Made by a program: the position numbers and the translations under genes
Notes under the pieces: model-generated
The model's database searches: none
Told to the model about the DNA's origin: nothing
What the model saw: the letters and a program-made list of their open reading frames with translations, nothing else
Part shown: piece by piece, positions 17,156-26,761 of the stretch
How the letters are laid out: each line of letters opens with the position of its first letter
Numbering within the stretch: position 1 is the stretch's first letter
DNA from: Paraburkholderia sp. Tr-20389
GTDB taxonomy: Bacteria > Pseudomonadota > Gammaproteobacteria > Burkholderiales > Burkholderiaceae
Assembly (NCBI RefSeq): GCF_017104565.1
Contig: NZ_JAAGPD010000013.1
Span: 1-64,000, forward strand
Direction: 5' to 3'
Length of the DNA stretch: 64,000 nt

Positions 17156-17863
17156 ATGAGTGCCGTCATGCTACCCGAAGCGATCCATCCCGATTTATGG
17201 AGAGCCAACCAGCTCGCCCGCGCGGCGTCGCGCGTCGTCCCTTGCGGCGCCGAAGCCCTTGCGGCCGAATTGCCGGGCGGCGGCTGGCCGCGGGGCGTGC
17301 TGACCGATCTTCTCGTCCAGCAGACCGGTTGTGGCGAACTGCGGCTGCTACGGCCCGCCTTCGAGCGCCTTGAATCCAAACCGGTCGTGCTTTTGCAGCC
17401 GCCCCACAACGTCCAGCCGACCGCGTTTGCGTGGTGGGGGCTCGATCCGTCCAATCTGCTGACGGTGAAAGCACTGAAGACCGCCGACGCGCTATGGGCC
17501 GCCGAGCAGATTCTGCGCGCGGGCACCTGCGGCGCGCTCGTGTTCTGGCAGCAGCACGTGAGGCCCGAGGCGGTGCGCCGACTGCATCTGGCCGCGCAGA
17601 CGTCAGAGTCGCTCTTTTTCATGGTGCGGCCGCTGGCTACGACGCGAGACGCCTCGCCCGCCCCGCTACGGCTCGCGATCCGCGCCGCGAAAGGCGGCGT
17701 CGATGTCCAGTTTCTAAAACGTCGCGGCCCCGCTCGCGATGAACCGCTATTCGTGTCCCTGACGCCCTCCCCGATCCTGAACGTAAAACGCAATGCAACT
17801 GTGGATAGGCGTCCATCTCCCGCTGTTGTGCCTCGAAGTGTTCCGACCGAAGTGGTCGCTTGA
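17156..17863 (+). CDS. imuA: ImuA, translesion-mutagenesis accessory protein (RecA-like)
   Basis: 235 residues. ImuA is a RecA/SulA-related partner of ImuB and DnaE2 in damage-induced mutagenesis. The N-terminal HPDLWRANQLAR and ELPGGGWPRGVLTDLLVQQTG (in parts) are typical of ImuA, and the P-loop Gly-Lys-Thr of true RecA is absent. The start at 17156 follows GGGGAGAG and directly follows the LexA box. It overlaps imuB by 71 bases in another frame. First gene of the cassette. Confidence 0.88.
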   Translation: MSAVMLPEAIHPDLWRANQLARAASRVVPCGAEALAAELPGGGWPRGVLTDLLVQQTGCGELRLLRPAFERLESKPVVLLQPPHNVQPTAFAWWGLDPSNLLTVKALKTADALWAAEQILRAGTCGALVFWQQHVRPEAVRRLHLAAQTSESLFFMVRPLATTRDASPAPLRLAIRAAKGGVDVQFLKRRGPARDEPLFVSLTPSPILNVKRNATVDRRPSPAVVPRSVPTEVVA

Positions 17864-19265
17864 ACCCGATGACAACGCGGGTCTTGCCGTGCTCGAAAAG
17901 GAGCGCGTCATCGCTGCTGACCCGTCCGCGCGCGCGGACGGGGTCCGCATCGGCATGCGGCGCGGCGGTGTCCTGACGCTCGCTCCTGCCACCGTCATGC
18001 AGGAGCGCGACGGCACGGCCGAGGTCAACGCGGTGCGCGAGATCGCGACAGGTTTGCTGAACCTCTCGCCGCAGGTCGTCATCGCCGAGGAAAGCACGGT
18101 GCTCGTCGACGTGTCGGCAAGTCTGCGGCTCTTCGGCGGTATCCGCGCGTTGCGTCGCATGGCGCGGCGGGTCGCGCACGCCATAGGTCTGACGGCCACG
18201 ATCAGCGTCGCACCAACGGGACAGGCCGCATGGCTGCTCGCGCGGCACCGCGGCGGCGTGGCGCTCTCGCACGCTTCGCTCTCGCGCGCGCTCGCGGGAC
18301 TGCCGGTCAGCCTGCCCACACCGGCCAGACGTCACCTCGACTGGCTGACGGGCATCGGCTGCGAAACGATCGGACAGCTGATGCGCCTGCCCCGCGCGGG
18401 ACTGAAGAAACGCTGCGGCACGGCACTGCTCGATGTGCTGGACCGCGCCAATGGAGCGGCACCCCACGTGTATGAATGGTACGAGACACCGCCGACCTTT
18501 CAGGCGCGCGTCGAACTTCCCGATCGCATCGAACACGCCGAAGCGTGTCTCTTTGCGGCCCGCCGGCTCGTCGTCCAGCTAACGGGCTGGCTATCGCAGA
18601 AGCAGCTTGCCGTCACGCGCATCGCGCTGCTGCTCGAACATGAGCGTGGCCGCGACGCGATCGACCCGACGACGATTGCGGTGTCGCTCGCGGAGCCGAC
18701 GTGGCGCGAAGACCACCTGATGCGCCTGCTGAAAGAACGGCTGGGCCGTGTAGAACTCGCTGCGGCTGTCATCGCACTGCAACTCGTCGTGCAGGAAGTG
18801 AAGGAAGCCGAACCGGCGTCGGACTCCCTGTTCCCTGAACCGGGCGGCACGGCGGCGGATCACGTGCGGCTGCTTGAACTGTTGGTCGCTCGACTCGGCG
18901 CGGAAAACGTGCTGAAGCCCGCGCCCGTCGCCGACCACCGTCCGGAAGTCGCCGCGCGCTGGGTGCCCGTCACGGACAAGACGAAGTACGTTGCGCCGGC
19001 GCCGGAGACGCCCCGTCCCGCCTGGCTGATGGAGTCGCCCATCAAGCTGCTGATGCGCGGCGAGCGACCGTTTTACGGCTCGCCGCTGCGCACGGCGTCA
19101 TCCGGTGAGCGCGTCGAAGCGGGCTGGTTCCAGGGGGAGCCGGTGACGCGCGATTACTTCGTTGCCGAGGCCGACGACCACATCTGCTATTGGATCTACC
19201 GCGAGCGGATCGGCGCCGTCGACGAAGACGAGCCACGCTGGTACCTGCATGGGCTGTTCGGATAA
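17793..19265 (+). CDS. imuB: ImuB, Y-family polymerase-like mutasome scaffold
   Basis: 490 residues. ImuB is a catalytically inactive Y-family polymerase relative that links ImuA, the beta clamp and DnaE2. The opening WIGVHLPLLCLEVF aligns with Y-family motif I but lacks the metal-binding Asp, as in ImuB. The helix-hairpin segment WLTGIGCETIGQLMRLPRAGL (in parts) and the long C-terminal tail fit the family length. It overlaps imuA and ends 3 bases before dnaE2. Confidence 0.9.
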   Translation: MQLWIGVHLPLLCLEVFRPKWSLEPDDNAGLAVLEKERVIAADPSARADGVRIGMRRGGVLTLAPATVMQERDGTAEVNAVREIATGLLNLSPQVVIAEESTVLVDVSASLRLFGGIRALRRMARRVAHAIGLTATISVAPTGQAAWLLARHRGGVALSHASLSRALAGLPVSLPTPARRHLDWLTGIGCETIGQLMRLPRAGLKKRCGTALLDVLDRANGAAPHVYEWYETPPTFQARVELPDRIEHAEACLFAARRLVVQLTGWLSQKQLAVTRIALLLEHERGRDAIDPTTIAVSLAEPTWREDHLMRLLKERLGRVELAAAVIALQLVVQEVKEAEPASDSLFPEPGGTAADHVRLLELLVARLGAENVLKPAPVADHRPEVAARWVPVTDKTKYVAPAPETPRPAWLMESPIKLLMRGERPFYGSPLRTASSGERVEAGWFQGEPVTRDYFVAEADDHICYWIYRERIGAVDEDEPRWYLHGLFG

Positions 19266-19268
19266 GTC

Positions 19269-22200
19269 ATGGTGCCTGCATCGTTCGGCCTGCCCGGCTA
19301 TGCCGAGTTGCAGTGTGCGTCCAACTTCACGTTCCTGCACGGCGCTTCGCATGCCGAGGAACTGGCCGCGCGCGCGGCGCAGCTTGGGTACGAGGCCATT
19401 GCAATCACCGACGAGTGCTCGCTTGCGGGCATCGTGCGTGCGCACGTCGCCGCAAAGGAAGCGGGCATCAAACTGCTGGTCGGCGCGCATTTTCGCGTCA
19501 CGAACGCCGATGGCTCGCCTGCCCTCGCCTTCACGGCGATCGCCCAGACTCGCGACGGCTACGGCAACCTGTCCGAACTCATCACGCTTGCGCGCACGCG
19601 CACGGCCAAGGGCACGTATGTCGTCTATCCGCACGACCTCGATCATCCTGATCCGCCTTACACGCATCTACGCGCGCTACCTGATTGCCTGATCATCCTG
19701 ACGCCCGAATTTCCCGCGAAGGATGCGCGGCTGGACGCACAGGCGCAATGGGCGGCACAAACGTTCGGCACCGATCGCTGCTGGATGGGACTGACCCTGC
19801 ACGCCCGCGCGCTCGATGATCTGCATCGCAATACCGTCTACGACGTCGCCGAACGGCACGGACTGAGCGCAGTGGCTACCGGCCAGGTGCTGATGCATGT
19901 GCGCTCGCGCAAGCCGCTGCAGGACACACTGACGGCGATTCGCCTGAACCGGCCCGTGACCGAATGCGGATTCGAACTGACACCAAACGCCGAACAGCAT
20001 CTGCGCTCGCGGTTGCGGCTGGCCAACGTCTATCAGGCGGACTCGCTCGCGCAGACACTGAACATCGCGTCGCGCTGCACGTTCGTGCTCGACGAGCTTC
20101 GTTACGAGTATCCCGACGAACTCGTGCCGCCCGGTACCACACCGACCGCGTACCTGCGGCGCGAGACCTATCTGGGCGCACACCGCCGCTATCCCCGCGG
20201 CATCCCGCACAACGTGCAGACGCAGATCGAGCACGAACTGTCGCTGATCGCGGACCTGAAGTATGAGCCGTACTTCCTGACGGTGTACGACATTGTCCGT
20301 TTCGCGCGCAACGAAGGCATCCTGTGTCAGGGGCGCGGTTCGGCGGCAAACTCCGCAATCTGCTACTGCCTCGGTATCACGGAGGTGGACCCCGCGCGGG
20401 GCAATCTGTTGTTTGAACGGTTCATCTCAAGGGAACGGGCGGCTGCGGGGGACGTGCCCGATATCGACACCGACTTCGAGCACCAGCGGCGCGAGGAAGT
20501 GATCCAGTACATCTACGGGAAGTACACGCGCACACGCGCGGCGCTGGCGGCTGCCGTCACAACCTACCGGCCACGTTCGGCGATCCGCGACTCCGGCAAG
20601 GCGCTCGGCATTGATCCTTTGATCGTTGATCGGGTCGCGAAAGAGCATCACTGGTTTGATTCGAGCGTCGATCTTATGCGTCGCTTCGTTGATAGCGGGC
20701 TGGACTCCGAGACGCCAATAATCCAGCAGTGGGCAACGCTCGCGGCGACGCTACTCGGCTTTCCGCGTCACCTGTCCCAGCACGTAGGAGGCTTTGTAAT
20801 CGCTCGCGGCAAGCTCTCGCGGCTTGTGCCCCTCGAAAACGCGTCGATGCCGGATCGCACCGTGATCCAGTGGGACAAGGACGATCTGGAAGCGCTCGGC
20901 CTTCTCAAAATCGACGTGCTTGCGCTCGGCATGCTGTCGGCGATCCGCCGCACGCTCGAACTGGTTTCGCAGCAACGCGGCGAGCCATTCGAAATGCAGG
21001 ACATCCCAGCCGAGGACGAGGCGACCTACGACATGATCTGTGCGGCTGATACCGTCGGCGTGTTCCAGATCGAGTCTCGTGCACAGATGAGCATGCTGCC
21101 GCGCCTGAGGCCACGCGAGTTCTACGATCTCGTGATCGAAGTCGCGATCGTGCGGCCGGGCCCGGTTCAGGGCGGCATGGTCCATCCGTATCTTCGCCGT
21201 CGGCAGGGACTGGAACCCGTCAGCTATCCGAGTGCGGAGGTCGAGCAGGCGCTCAAGCGCACGCTTGGCGTGCCTATCTTTCAGGAGCAGGTTATGCAGG
21301 TTGCGATGCTCGCGGCTGGCTTCAGCGCGGGCGAGGCGGACCAGTTGCGCCGCGCGATGGCCGCATGGAAGCGCAAGGGCGGCCTGCAGCATTACCACGA
21401 CCGCATTGTTGAAGGGATGCTCCAGCGCGGCTACGACCGCGAGTTTGCCGAGTCGATCTTCGCGCAGATACAGGGCTTCGGCGAATACGGCTTCCCCGAA
21501 AGCCACGCGGCGAGCTTCGCGCTGCTCGTCTACGCAAGCTGCTGGCTCAAGCGCCACGAGCCAGCAGCATTCCTGTGCGCGATGCTCAACAGCCAGCCAA
21601 TGGGTTTCTACTCACCATCGCAACTTGTCCAGGATGCAAAACGTCATGGCGTCGGTGTGCTGCCCGTCGATGTGACAGTCAGCAACTGGGATTCAACGAT
21701 GGAAGGCGACGGGAGTATGGCACCCGTGCGTCTTGGAATGTCCGTGGTTCGCGGCATGCGAGAGGAAACCTCGCAGCGCATTGAAGCGGCGCGCGCGGTG
21801 AAGGCATTCCGCGATGTCGCCGATCTCGCGAACCGCGCGCAGCTGGATCGCCATGACCTGCAGGTGCTCGCGGCAGCCAACGCACTGAAGGCGCTCGCGG
21901 GCGACCGGCGGCAGGCACTATGGGCAGCCGTCGCCGCCGTCCCAGAGAAAGATCTGTTGCGCGCGACGGCGCGCGAGGAAGAAGCACCCAGGCTGGTCGC
22001 GCCAACCGAAGGACAGGACCTGATCGCCGACTACCGTTCGACGGGTCTGACGCTCGGCCGACATCCGCTCGCCCTGCTGCGCGAGAAGCTACTGACGATG
22101 CGCCTCATGTCCGCCGAAACGCTGATGCGCTACCGCGACGGACAGCTCGCACGGGCTTGCGGAATCGTCACGGTACGTCAGCGCCCCGGCACGGCGAACG

Positions 22201-22424
22201 GCGTCATGTTCATGACGCTCGAGGACGAGACGGGATCTGTGAACGTGATCGTCTGGCAGTCGGTGCTTGAACGGCAGCGGCGCGAAGCGCTCGGCTCGTC
22301 ACTGCTTGCCGTTTATGGGGTGTGGCAGCGTCAGGGCGACGTGAAGCATCTTGTCGCACAACGGCTTGTCGACGTATCGCACCTGCTCGGCGAATTGCCA
22401 ACGGCGAGCCGGAATTTTCACTGA
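19269..22424 (+). CDS. dnaE2: DnaE2/ImuC error-prone DNA polymerase III alpha subunit
   Basis: 1051 residues, the usual DnaE2 length. An N-terminal PHP domain (YAELQCASNFTFLHGASH, residues about 8-70) is followed by the C-family polymerase core with GRGSAANSAICYCLG, the catalytic PDIDTDFE and later PGPVQGGMVHPYLRRR, and an OB-fold near residues 960-1030. It copies damaged DNA with ImuB. The start lies 3 bases after the imuB stop. Confidence 0.95.
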   Translation: MVPASFGLPGYAELQCASNFTFLHGASHAEELAARAAQLGYEAIAITDECSLAGIVRAHVAAKEAGIKLLVGAHFRVTNADGSPALAFTAIAQTRDGYGNLSELITLARTRTAKGTYVVYPHDLDHPDPPYTHLRALPDCLIILTPEFPAKDARLDAQAQWAAQTFGTDRCWMGLTLHARALDDLHRNTVYDVAERHGLSAVATGQVLMHVRSRKPLQDTLTAIRLNRPVTECGFELTPNAEQHLRSRLRLANVYQADSLAQTLNIASRCTFVLDELRYEYPDELVPPGTTPTAYLRRETYLGAHRRYPRGIPHNVQTQIEHELSLIADLKYEPYFLTVYDIVRFARNEGILCQGRGSAANSAICYCLGITEVDPARGNLLFERFISRERAAAGDVPDIDTDFEHQRREEVIQYIYGKYTRTRAALAAAVTTYRPRSAIRDSGKALGIDPLIVDRVAKEHHWFDSSVDLMRRFVDSGLDSETPIIQQWATLAATLLGFPRHLSQHVGGFVIARGKLSRLVPLENASMPDRTVIQWDKDDLEALGLLKIDVLALGMLSAIRRTLELVSQQRGEPFEMQDIPAEDEATYDMICAADTVGVFQIESRAQMSMLPRLRPREFYDLVIEVAIVRPGPVQGGMVHPYLRRRQGLEPVSYPSAEVEQALKRTLGVPIFQEQVMQVAMLAAGFSAGEADQLRRAMAAWKRKGGLQHYHDRIVEGMLQRGYDREFAESIFAQIQGFGEYGFPESHAASFALLVYASCWLKRHEPAAFLCAMLNSQPMGFYSPSQLVQDAKRHGVGVLPVDVTVSNWDSTMEGDGSMAPVRLGMSVVRGMREETSQRIEAARAVKAFRDVADLANRAQLDRHDLQVLAAANALKALAGDRRQALWAAVAAVPEKDLLRATAREEEAPRLVAPTEGQDLIADYRSTGLTLGRHPLALLREKLLTMRLMSAETLMRYRDGQLARACGIVTVRQRPGTANGVMFMTLEDETGSVNVIVWQSVLERQRREALGSSLLAVYGVWQRQGDVKHLVAQRLVDVSHLLGELPTASRNFH

Positions 22425-22444
22425 ATTGAACGTAAGGAAGATCG

Positions 22445-22744
22445 ATGGAAAACTACAACGTCCTGTTTGATGCACAGGCTGCCGTCGAGGCAGTTGTGCC
22501 GAATATCGTCACGCGGCATCGTGATAAAAGCATCCTGACATGGAAGCTGATCCACGAGATCGAGGAGGAGGTGCTGTGCGAAGTCCGCGCGGGCGGAAGG
22601 TTCAGCACGCGGTTGCTGCAGATGATCTGCGCGCCAGCCGCCCTCTCTTACCCCAATGACGATCGCCCTGCTTCCTTTGAGGGCCATGACTTCGTTCCGG
22701 TTGTCTTCGGGGCAATTGAGAAGGCATGGCGACAGGTCCACTAA
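22445..22744 (+). CDS. small hypothetical protein after dnaE2
   Basis: 99 residues, acidic, 20 bases downstream of dnaE2, with AAGGAAG before its ATG. It may be the last gene of the SOS operon. Contains WKLIHEIEEEVLCEVRAGG; no family recognised. Confidence 0.5.
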   Translation: MENYNVLFDAQAAVEAVVPNIVTRHRDKSILTWKLIHEIEEEVLCEVRAGGRFSTRLLQMICAPAALSYPNDDRPASFEGHDFVPVVFGAIEKAWRQVH

Positions 22745-22857
22745 AGAGGTTATCTTTGGCCACCTACGGAGACGTGGAAGCTGCTTGACGAAGACCGGGT
22801 CTGCTGTACAACGGTGTTGTCCTCAACCTTAACGAGCTAGAAAGGAAGACAACACTG

Positions 22858-23070
22858 ATGCGCCGCCGACAACCCAAGATCTACGCTACCCTTCGCCGCC
22901 GTTTTTGCACTGAGGCTCTGGTGACGATGGGCTTCAAGTACACGAGTACCAGCGGGTCCACTCTGGTCAAGCTCGGCGCCTGTCGTACCCCGTATGCGAC
23001 AGCTTCGCGTGACGGCGAGTTCTGGCGTGTGACGCCACTCGTCGGCCCACGGATTTGGCGAGCCTGTTGA
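22858..23070 (+). CDS. small basic protein, uncertain
   Basis: 70 residues, strongly basic (MRRRQPKIYATLRRRF), with AAAGGAAG 10 bases before the ATG. Upstream TTGACG and TACAAC spaced 16 bases (about 22786-22813) could be a promoter. An opposing frame of similar length exists, but it lacks a ribosome site. Function unknown. Confidence 0.4.
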   Translation: MRRRQPKIYATLRRRFCTEALVTMGFKYTSTSGSTLVKLGACRTPYATASRDGEFWRVTPLVGPRIWRAC

Positions 23071-23140
23071 TTTGTGGCGTTCATATATGCCATAAACGCG
23101 TACTGCGCGAGCCTCCGGTACGCATCGAACGCTGTATGAA

Positions 23141-23761
23141 TCACTCGGAATTTTTCAGACCAAATCCGAGCGCTTCTGGGCGGCTGTATTGTGCGTTCTT
23201 GACCTTGATCCAGTTCAGTGAGCGACCGCGCGCATACGGAGACGTCTTTCGCTTTGCGACCATCCCCTCGAAGTCATGGAGCAGCACTTGTTCAAACACC
23301 AGCTCGCCAACGCCTTCGACGTCTGTCACATAGACGAGCGTGGGCGTGTCGTCGAAAGCGTCGCGCAGGCAAGACTTGCGCTCGGCTAATGGCAGTGCAC
23401 GCTGATCCACGCCATCCGCGATCATCATGTCGAAAACATAGAGCCTTGCAGGGCAGCGACGCGCGGCGGCCGGCACGCTGCGGAGCGATGTTGTCCTCGC
23501 GCGCTGCTGCAAGCTCGCGAATGACTCGCTCCCGCGAGCGGCGCCCACGGCAAGCTCGGCATCCCAGACGAAATCACCCGGCACTGCCGCGACAGCCTCG
23601 ATGACCTCGGGAAACGCGACGTTGAAGAGATTTCCTTCGCGGCTGATGAGATCGACGCCTCGCTCGCGCGACTTGCGCACGAGGCAGCGAAAACCGTCTA
23701 ATTTCCATTCGTAGAGCCAGTCTCGATCGGAAAATGGACGTTTCCGCAGTGTCGAGTGCAT
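23141..23761 (-). CDS. ATP-dependent DNA ligase, adenylation domain only
   Basis: 206 residues. The nucleotidyl-transferase motifs are in order: motif I EWKLDGFR (Lys20 is the AMP-accepting nucleophile), motif III LYVFDMM, motif IV FEGMVAKR and motif V SLNWIKVKN. Ligases of the LigD type normally add an OB-fold of about 100 residues; here the protein stops soon after motif V. Start 23761 begins 4 bases after the stop of the upstream gene; an upstream ATG at 23797 is possible. It lies within a cluster of repair genes. Confidence 0.8.
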   Translation of the reverse strand: MHSTLRKRPFSDRDWLYEWKLDGFRCLVRKSRERGVDLISREGNLFNVAFPEVIEAVAAVPGDFVWDAELAVGAARGSESFASLQQRARTTSLRSVPAAARRCPARLYVFDMMIADGVDQRALPLAERKSCLRDAFDDTPTLVYVTDVEGVGELVFEQVLLHDFEGMVAKRKTSPYARGRSLNWIKVKNAQYSRPEALGFGLKNSE

Positions 23762-23765
23762 CAGG

Positions 23766-24038
23766 TCAGTTGCGTCCAAATGTCGCCTCGCGCTCAAGAC
23801 GATCGAGCCAGGCGGTGCAGTAGGCGAGCTTTGCGTAAGCGAAGCCGATCGGTCCCGCGCGCTTTACCGAGAGGCCGCTGTAGTTGCAGAAGTGCTCGAA
23901 GTCGTCGATGGGAGTATGCCCGCGCGAATTCACTGGCAGCGGCTCGGGCAGGAGGTCGGCCAGCATCGTGTCTGGGTGACAAAAGAAGTCGCCGTCTGGG
24001 TAGAGGCGGCCCCAGCGTTCTGCATTGAAGTCTTGCAT
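23766..24038 (-). CDS. hypothetical protein upstream of the ligase
   Basis: 90 residues (MQDFNAERWGRLYPDGDFFCH...). TTGGAGAACC before the ATG at 24038 fixes the start. The N-terminal DFNAERWGRLYPDG resembles a stretch inside the PAPS-reductase-like protein of 24953-26761 (RDFDAEQWNRYLHPE), which may be a shared motif. It forms a two-gene unit with the ligase and diverges from the SRAP gene. Confidence 0.55.
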   Translation of the reverse strand: MQDFNAERWGRLYPDGDFFCHPDTMLADLLPEPLPVNSRGHTPIDDFEHFCNYSGLSVKRAGPIGFAYAKLAYCTAWLDRLEREATFGRN

Positions 24039-24164
24039 GGCGGTTCTCCAAGGATGACGCCCAAGGACAAGCATGACAGATACCTGCTCGACGCGCTCGC
24101 GCGGGTCGCCGCCCTTCCGCGCTACTATCGGGATGTACAGTTCATTACTCGCAGGGTCCGGTCG

Positions 24165-24857
24165 ATGTGCACAAGCTATCAAACCAACGAGTACGATCGT
24201 TTCGAGGCGTTCAGTTTGTTTTCGCCTCCGACGTTTGAGTACCAGCGCGAGATCTTCAAGGACAACTACGTTGCGCCGATATTCCGGCGTGAGGAGGATT
24301 ACTTTGCGACTGATCCGGCGACCTTCGCCCTGATTCCGCGTCGTAAGATGAAGCCGAAAACCAAGCCTTTCGATACGATGAATGCGCGCGACGATTCGCT
24401 CGACGTCAAGCCGAGCTTTGTCGGGCCGTGGCGCTCTATGCAGCTCTGCCTGATACCGTGCCAATGGTTCTATGAGCCAAGTTACGAAAAAGATCCGGAG
24501 AAATCGGAACGTTGGCGCATCGGTATGGCCGACGGCGGCCCGCTCGCGATCGCGGGACTCTGGAAAAGCTGGAATGAGGCAGATGGCGGTCGGTCGTTTT
24601 CGTTCACGATGTTGACCGTCAACGCGGATGACCACCCGTTGATGAAGCGCTTTCAAAAACCTGGTGCGGAGAAGCGATCGGTCGTGATCGTGCCACCGGA
24701 CCGCTACGAGGAATGGTTGACCTGCAGCTCAAGCGAGGACGCACAGTCCTTTTTGAACCTGTATCCATCCGAGATGATGCACGCCGAACCCTACCCTTTG
24801 CCTCCGCGCAAGCGGCGCACGGAGCCAGCGATCGATGATCAGAGCAGCTTGTTCTAA
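24165..24857 (+). CDS. SRAP (YedK/HMCES) abasic-site processing protein
   Basis: 230 residues. SRAP proteins crosslink through Cys2 to abasic sites in single-stranded DNA. The true start must be MCTSY at 24165 so that Cys is residue 2; the frame is open far upstream, but those residues are not part of the domain. Visible catalytic elements are MNARDDS (Asn), LIPCQWFYEPS (Glu) and LTVNADDHPLMKRF (His). The C-terminus ends in a QSSLF tail. It fits the damage-response setting next to imuABC and the ligase. Confidence 0.88.
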   Translation: MCTSYQTNEYDRFEAFSLFSPPTFEYQREIFKDNYVAPIFRREEDYFATDPATFALIPRRKMKPKTKPFDTMNARDDSLDVKPSFVGPWRSMQLCLIPCQWFYEPSYEKDPEKSERWRIGMADGGPLAIAGLWKSWNEADGGRSFSFTMLTVNADDHPLMKRFQKPGAEKRSVVIVPPDRYEEWLTCSSSEDAQSFLNLYPSEMMHAEPYPLPPRKRRTEPAIDDQSSLF

Positions 24858-24900
24858 ACGCCTACCTCGTCGCTGATCCTGTATTTCCGTTTTCTCAAAT

Positions 24901-24934
24901 AAAAAAATCCCCGAGGCCTCTAGCCCCGGGGATC
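24901..24934 (-). terminator. terminator of the leftward 24.9-31.3 kb unit
   Basis: ATCCCCG and CGGGGAT pair around a GC-rich interior. On the leftward strand the stem is followed by TTTTTTT then ATTTG. It lies 18 bases beyond the stop at 24953. The rightward strand has a weaker tail and may also stop the SRAP transcript. Confidence 0.75.
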
Positions 24935-24952
24935 CCGAAAAAAACTGGCCGC

Positions 24953-26761
24953 TTACGCGGCTTCTGCAAACAGATCAAGCTGCGGACCTTCGCGACAAAG
25001 CAGTACCTGATGCTCACCGTCGCTGATACCACAAGCGACAAGATGGGCATCCAGTTCCGCAGGTGTCAGGTTTCTGCGCTGTGCGAGGCGCGCAAAATAT
25101 TGTCCTCGCTTCGCCATGTCCTGATACCGCTGAGCCATGCCGACCGGCAGCTTCACGAAGCCTTCGTTCAGCCAGAACCGCGCTGATTCGATCGCTTCGC
25201 GATTCTGGTTGTGGAGCATGAACGCTGTATCGTACGAGCACGTTACAAACGCACACGCAGCTTCCGCGTCGACCTCAAACTGCGAGGCCTCTTCGAAGTA
25301 GACCGTTTGCTCCCCGCCCGTCGTTCTGGCATAGCGGCCCGGCCGTTCAGGATGCAAGTAGCGGTTCCATTGCTCCGCATCGAAATCGCGAAGCCCGAGT
25401 GCAGGCGCGTCGCGATCATACTGTCCGACCGGGTACCAGCCGTGCAGCACGATCTCCGCTTTCGGTTTTGCTTCCAACGGAGGAACAGGGTATCGCCGTC
25501 CAAGGACGTTCACGTCGTGCCACACGGCAAGCGCAGGGAAAGCGTGTGGTGCGTAGTGGTGCATCGACAGGAAGAAATCAATGGCCACGAGCTGCTGTGG
25601 CGTCACGAACTCGAATTGCGGATCACACAGTTCGCGGTTCTCTTCGTTGTCGGGAATAAGCCCCGACGCCATATCCGCAGAATGCGCTTCCGCCCGATCT
25701 CGCTCGTTCGCGTCGATACTAAGGATCATTTTTAGCATATTGACCCTCTCGGAAAAATTGTAGGTATCGGCCTGAATCCGCGTATATCCAGCGTCACTCA
25801 GCGTTCGGCCGACCAGCTCGCGCCGCGACATGTCCCACTGAACGGCAAGAAGGTAGTTTCGAAAGTCGTTCAGTGGCTTGAGGTGCACATACTCCTGCTC
25901 CTGCATCATGTTTTCGAGCGATCTGTCATTGCTCACCATTCCGCAGAAAACGCAGCCGAAACGCGACCCACACGCCGCTCGCGTCCCACTCTCACCCATC
26001 ACGACGCCGCAGACACCGCCGTTACCCGCCCGATAGATATCGGAGAGCCTCGTGACCGTCGACGACGACAACGGGCTCGGAAACGGCATACTCGCCGGTT
26101 CCGCGAGACACGCCAGCATCGTCCATACATCGTCCACCGTCCAGTCTCGCAACGGAGAGAGCGTCAACGTTCCCGAGGCCTGGCGAGTCGCCATATCAGC
26201 CTGTTCATCTCTCTCAATCATTGCCCGACCTCTGGACTGGCTTTCGTCGAGGCGATTGCCAATCACGGAGATCGTTTCACGCACGCCGGCGGCGTTCGCC
26301 TTCTGCTCAAGGAGATTGCGGAGCCTTCCGATTGGACGTACCTTGTACGAATCTGCACAGGCTCGTACGCGCTTCCCGTTTCGGACACCGTTCTCCGGCG
26401 TCCTGACAAGTGTGCCTCGCCCTATCGTTTGCACGACAAACTGCGATGCAAGCGACGGCTGGGTGACATGCACCTCAACGGGCAAGCCAGCCTCCTCGAC
26501 AAACAGCGTCACCTCTTCCAGCAACGAGTGCAGGAAATTCGATGTCGTTGGGTTATCGATGGTCGTGTCCGCAGAGATGACGTAGTGCCTCACGTCCGGG
26601 TTCCTGAAATTCGCCCGTCTGACTGCCTCAAGCATCAGGACCATCGCGCACGTACTGTCTTTCCCGCCGCTCAGTCCCGTTGCCAAAACATACCCCTGCT
26701 CGATGTACGACTGCATCGATCCAATCGCACGTTCCATCAGGGCAAAAATGTCATGTTCCAT
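24953..26761 (-). CDS. PAPS-reductase/DndC-like sulfurtransferase-family protein
   Basis: 602 residues. The PP-loop ATP pyrophosphatase motif SGGKDST is at residues 31-37, and CGSRFGCVFCGM near residue 265 supplies Cys pairs as in DndC-type and PAPS-reductase-like enzymes. SPLRDWTVDDVW is also typical. The last 250 residues form an extra domain that I do not recognise. Start 26761 is preferred to the in-frame ATG 12 bases upstream because GGAG (26768-26771) then has a 6-base spacing, overlapping that ATG. Preceded by a leader element with an SD mimic. Role in DNA modification or thiolation is inference. Confidence 0.75.
   Translation of the reverse strand: MEHDIFALMERAIGSMQSYIEQGYVLATGLSGGKDSTCAMVLMLEAVRRANFRNPDVRHYVISADTTIDNPTTSNFLHSLLEEVTLFVEEAGLPVEVHVTQPSLASQFVVQTIGRGTLVRTPENGVRNGKRVRACADSYKVRPIGRLRNLLEQKANAAGVRETISVIGNRLDESQSRGRAMIERDEQADMATRQASGTLTLSPLRDWTVDDVWTMLACLAEPASMPFPSPLSSSTVTRLSDIYRAGNGGVCGVVMGESGTRAACGSRFGCVFCGMVSNDRSLENMMQEQEYVHLKPLNDFRNYLLAVQWDMSRRELVGRTLSDAGYTRIQADTYNFSERVNMLKMILSIDANERDRAEAHSADMASGLIPDNEENRELCDPQFEFVTPQQLVAIDFFLSMHHYAPHAFPALAVWHDVNVLGRRYPVPPLEAKPKAEIVLHGWYPVGQYDRDAPALGLRDFDAEQWNRYLHPERPGRYARTTGGEQTVYFEEASQFEVDAEAACAFVTCSYDTAFMLHNQNREAIESARFWLNEGFVKLPVGMAQRYQDMAKRGQYFARLAQRRNLTPAELDAHLVACGISDGEHQVLLCREGPQLDLFAEAA

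Noticed and set aside
24120-24140. LexA box ahead of the SRAP gene (ACTATCGGGATGTACAGT)
   Set aside because: Only the right half-site (TACAGT) is good; the left half lacks CTG and the centre is not AT-rich.
23892-24164. Longer SRAP protein beginning upstream of MCTSY
   Set aside because: The catalytic Cys must be residue 2. The upstream part overlaps a supported leftward gene (23766-24038).
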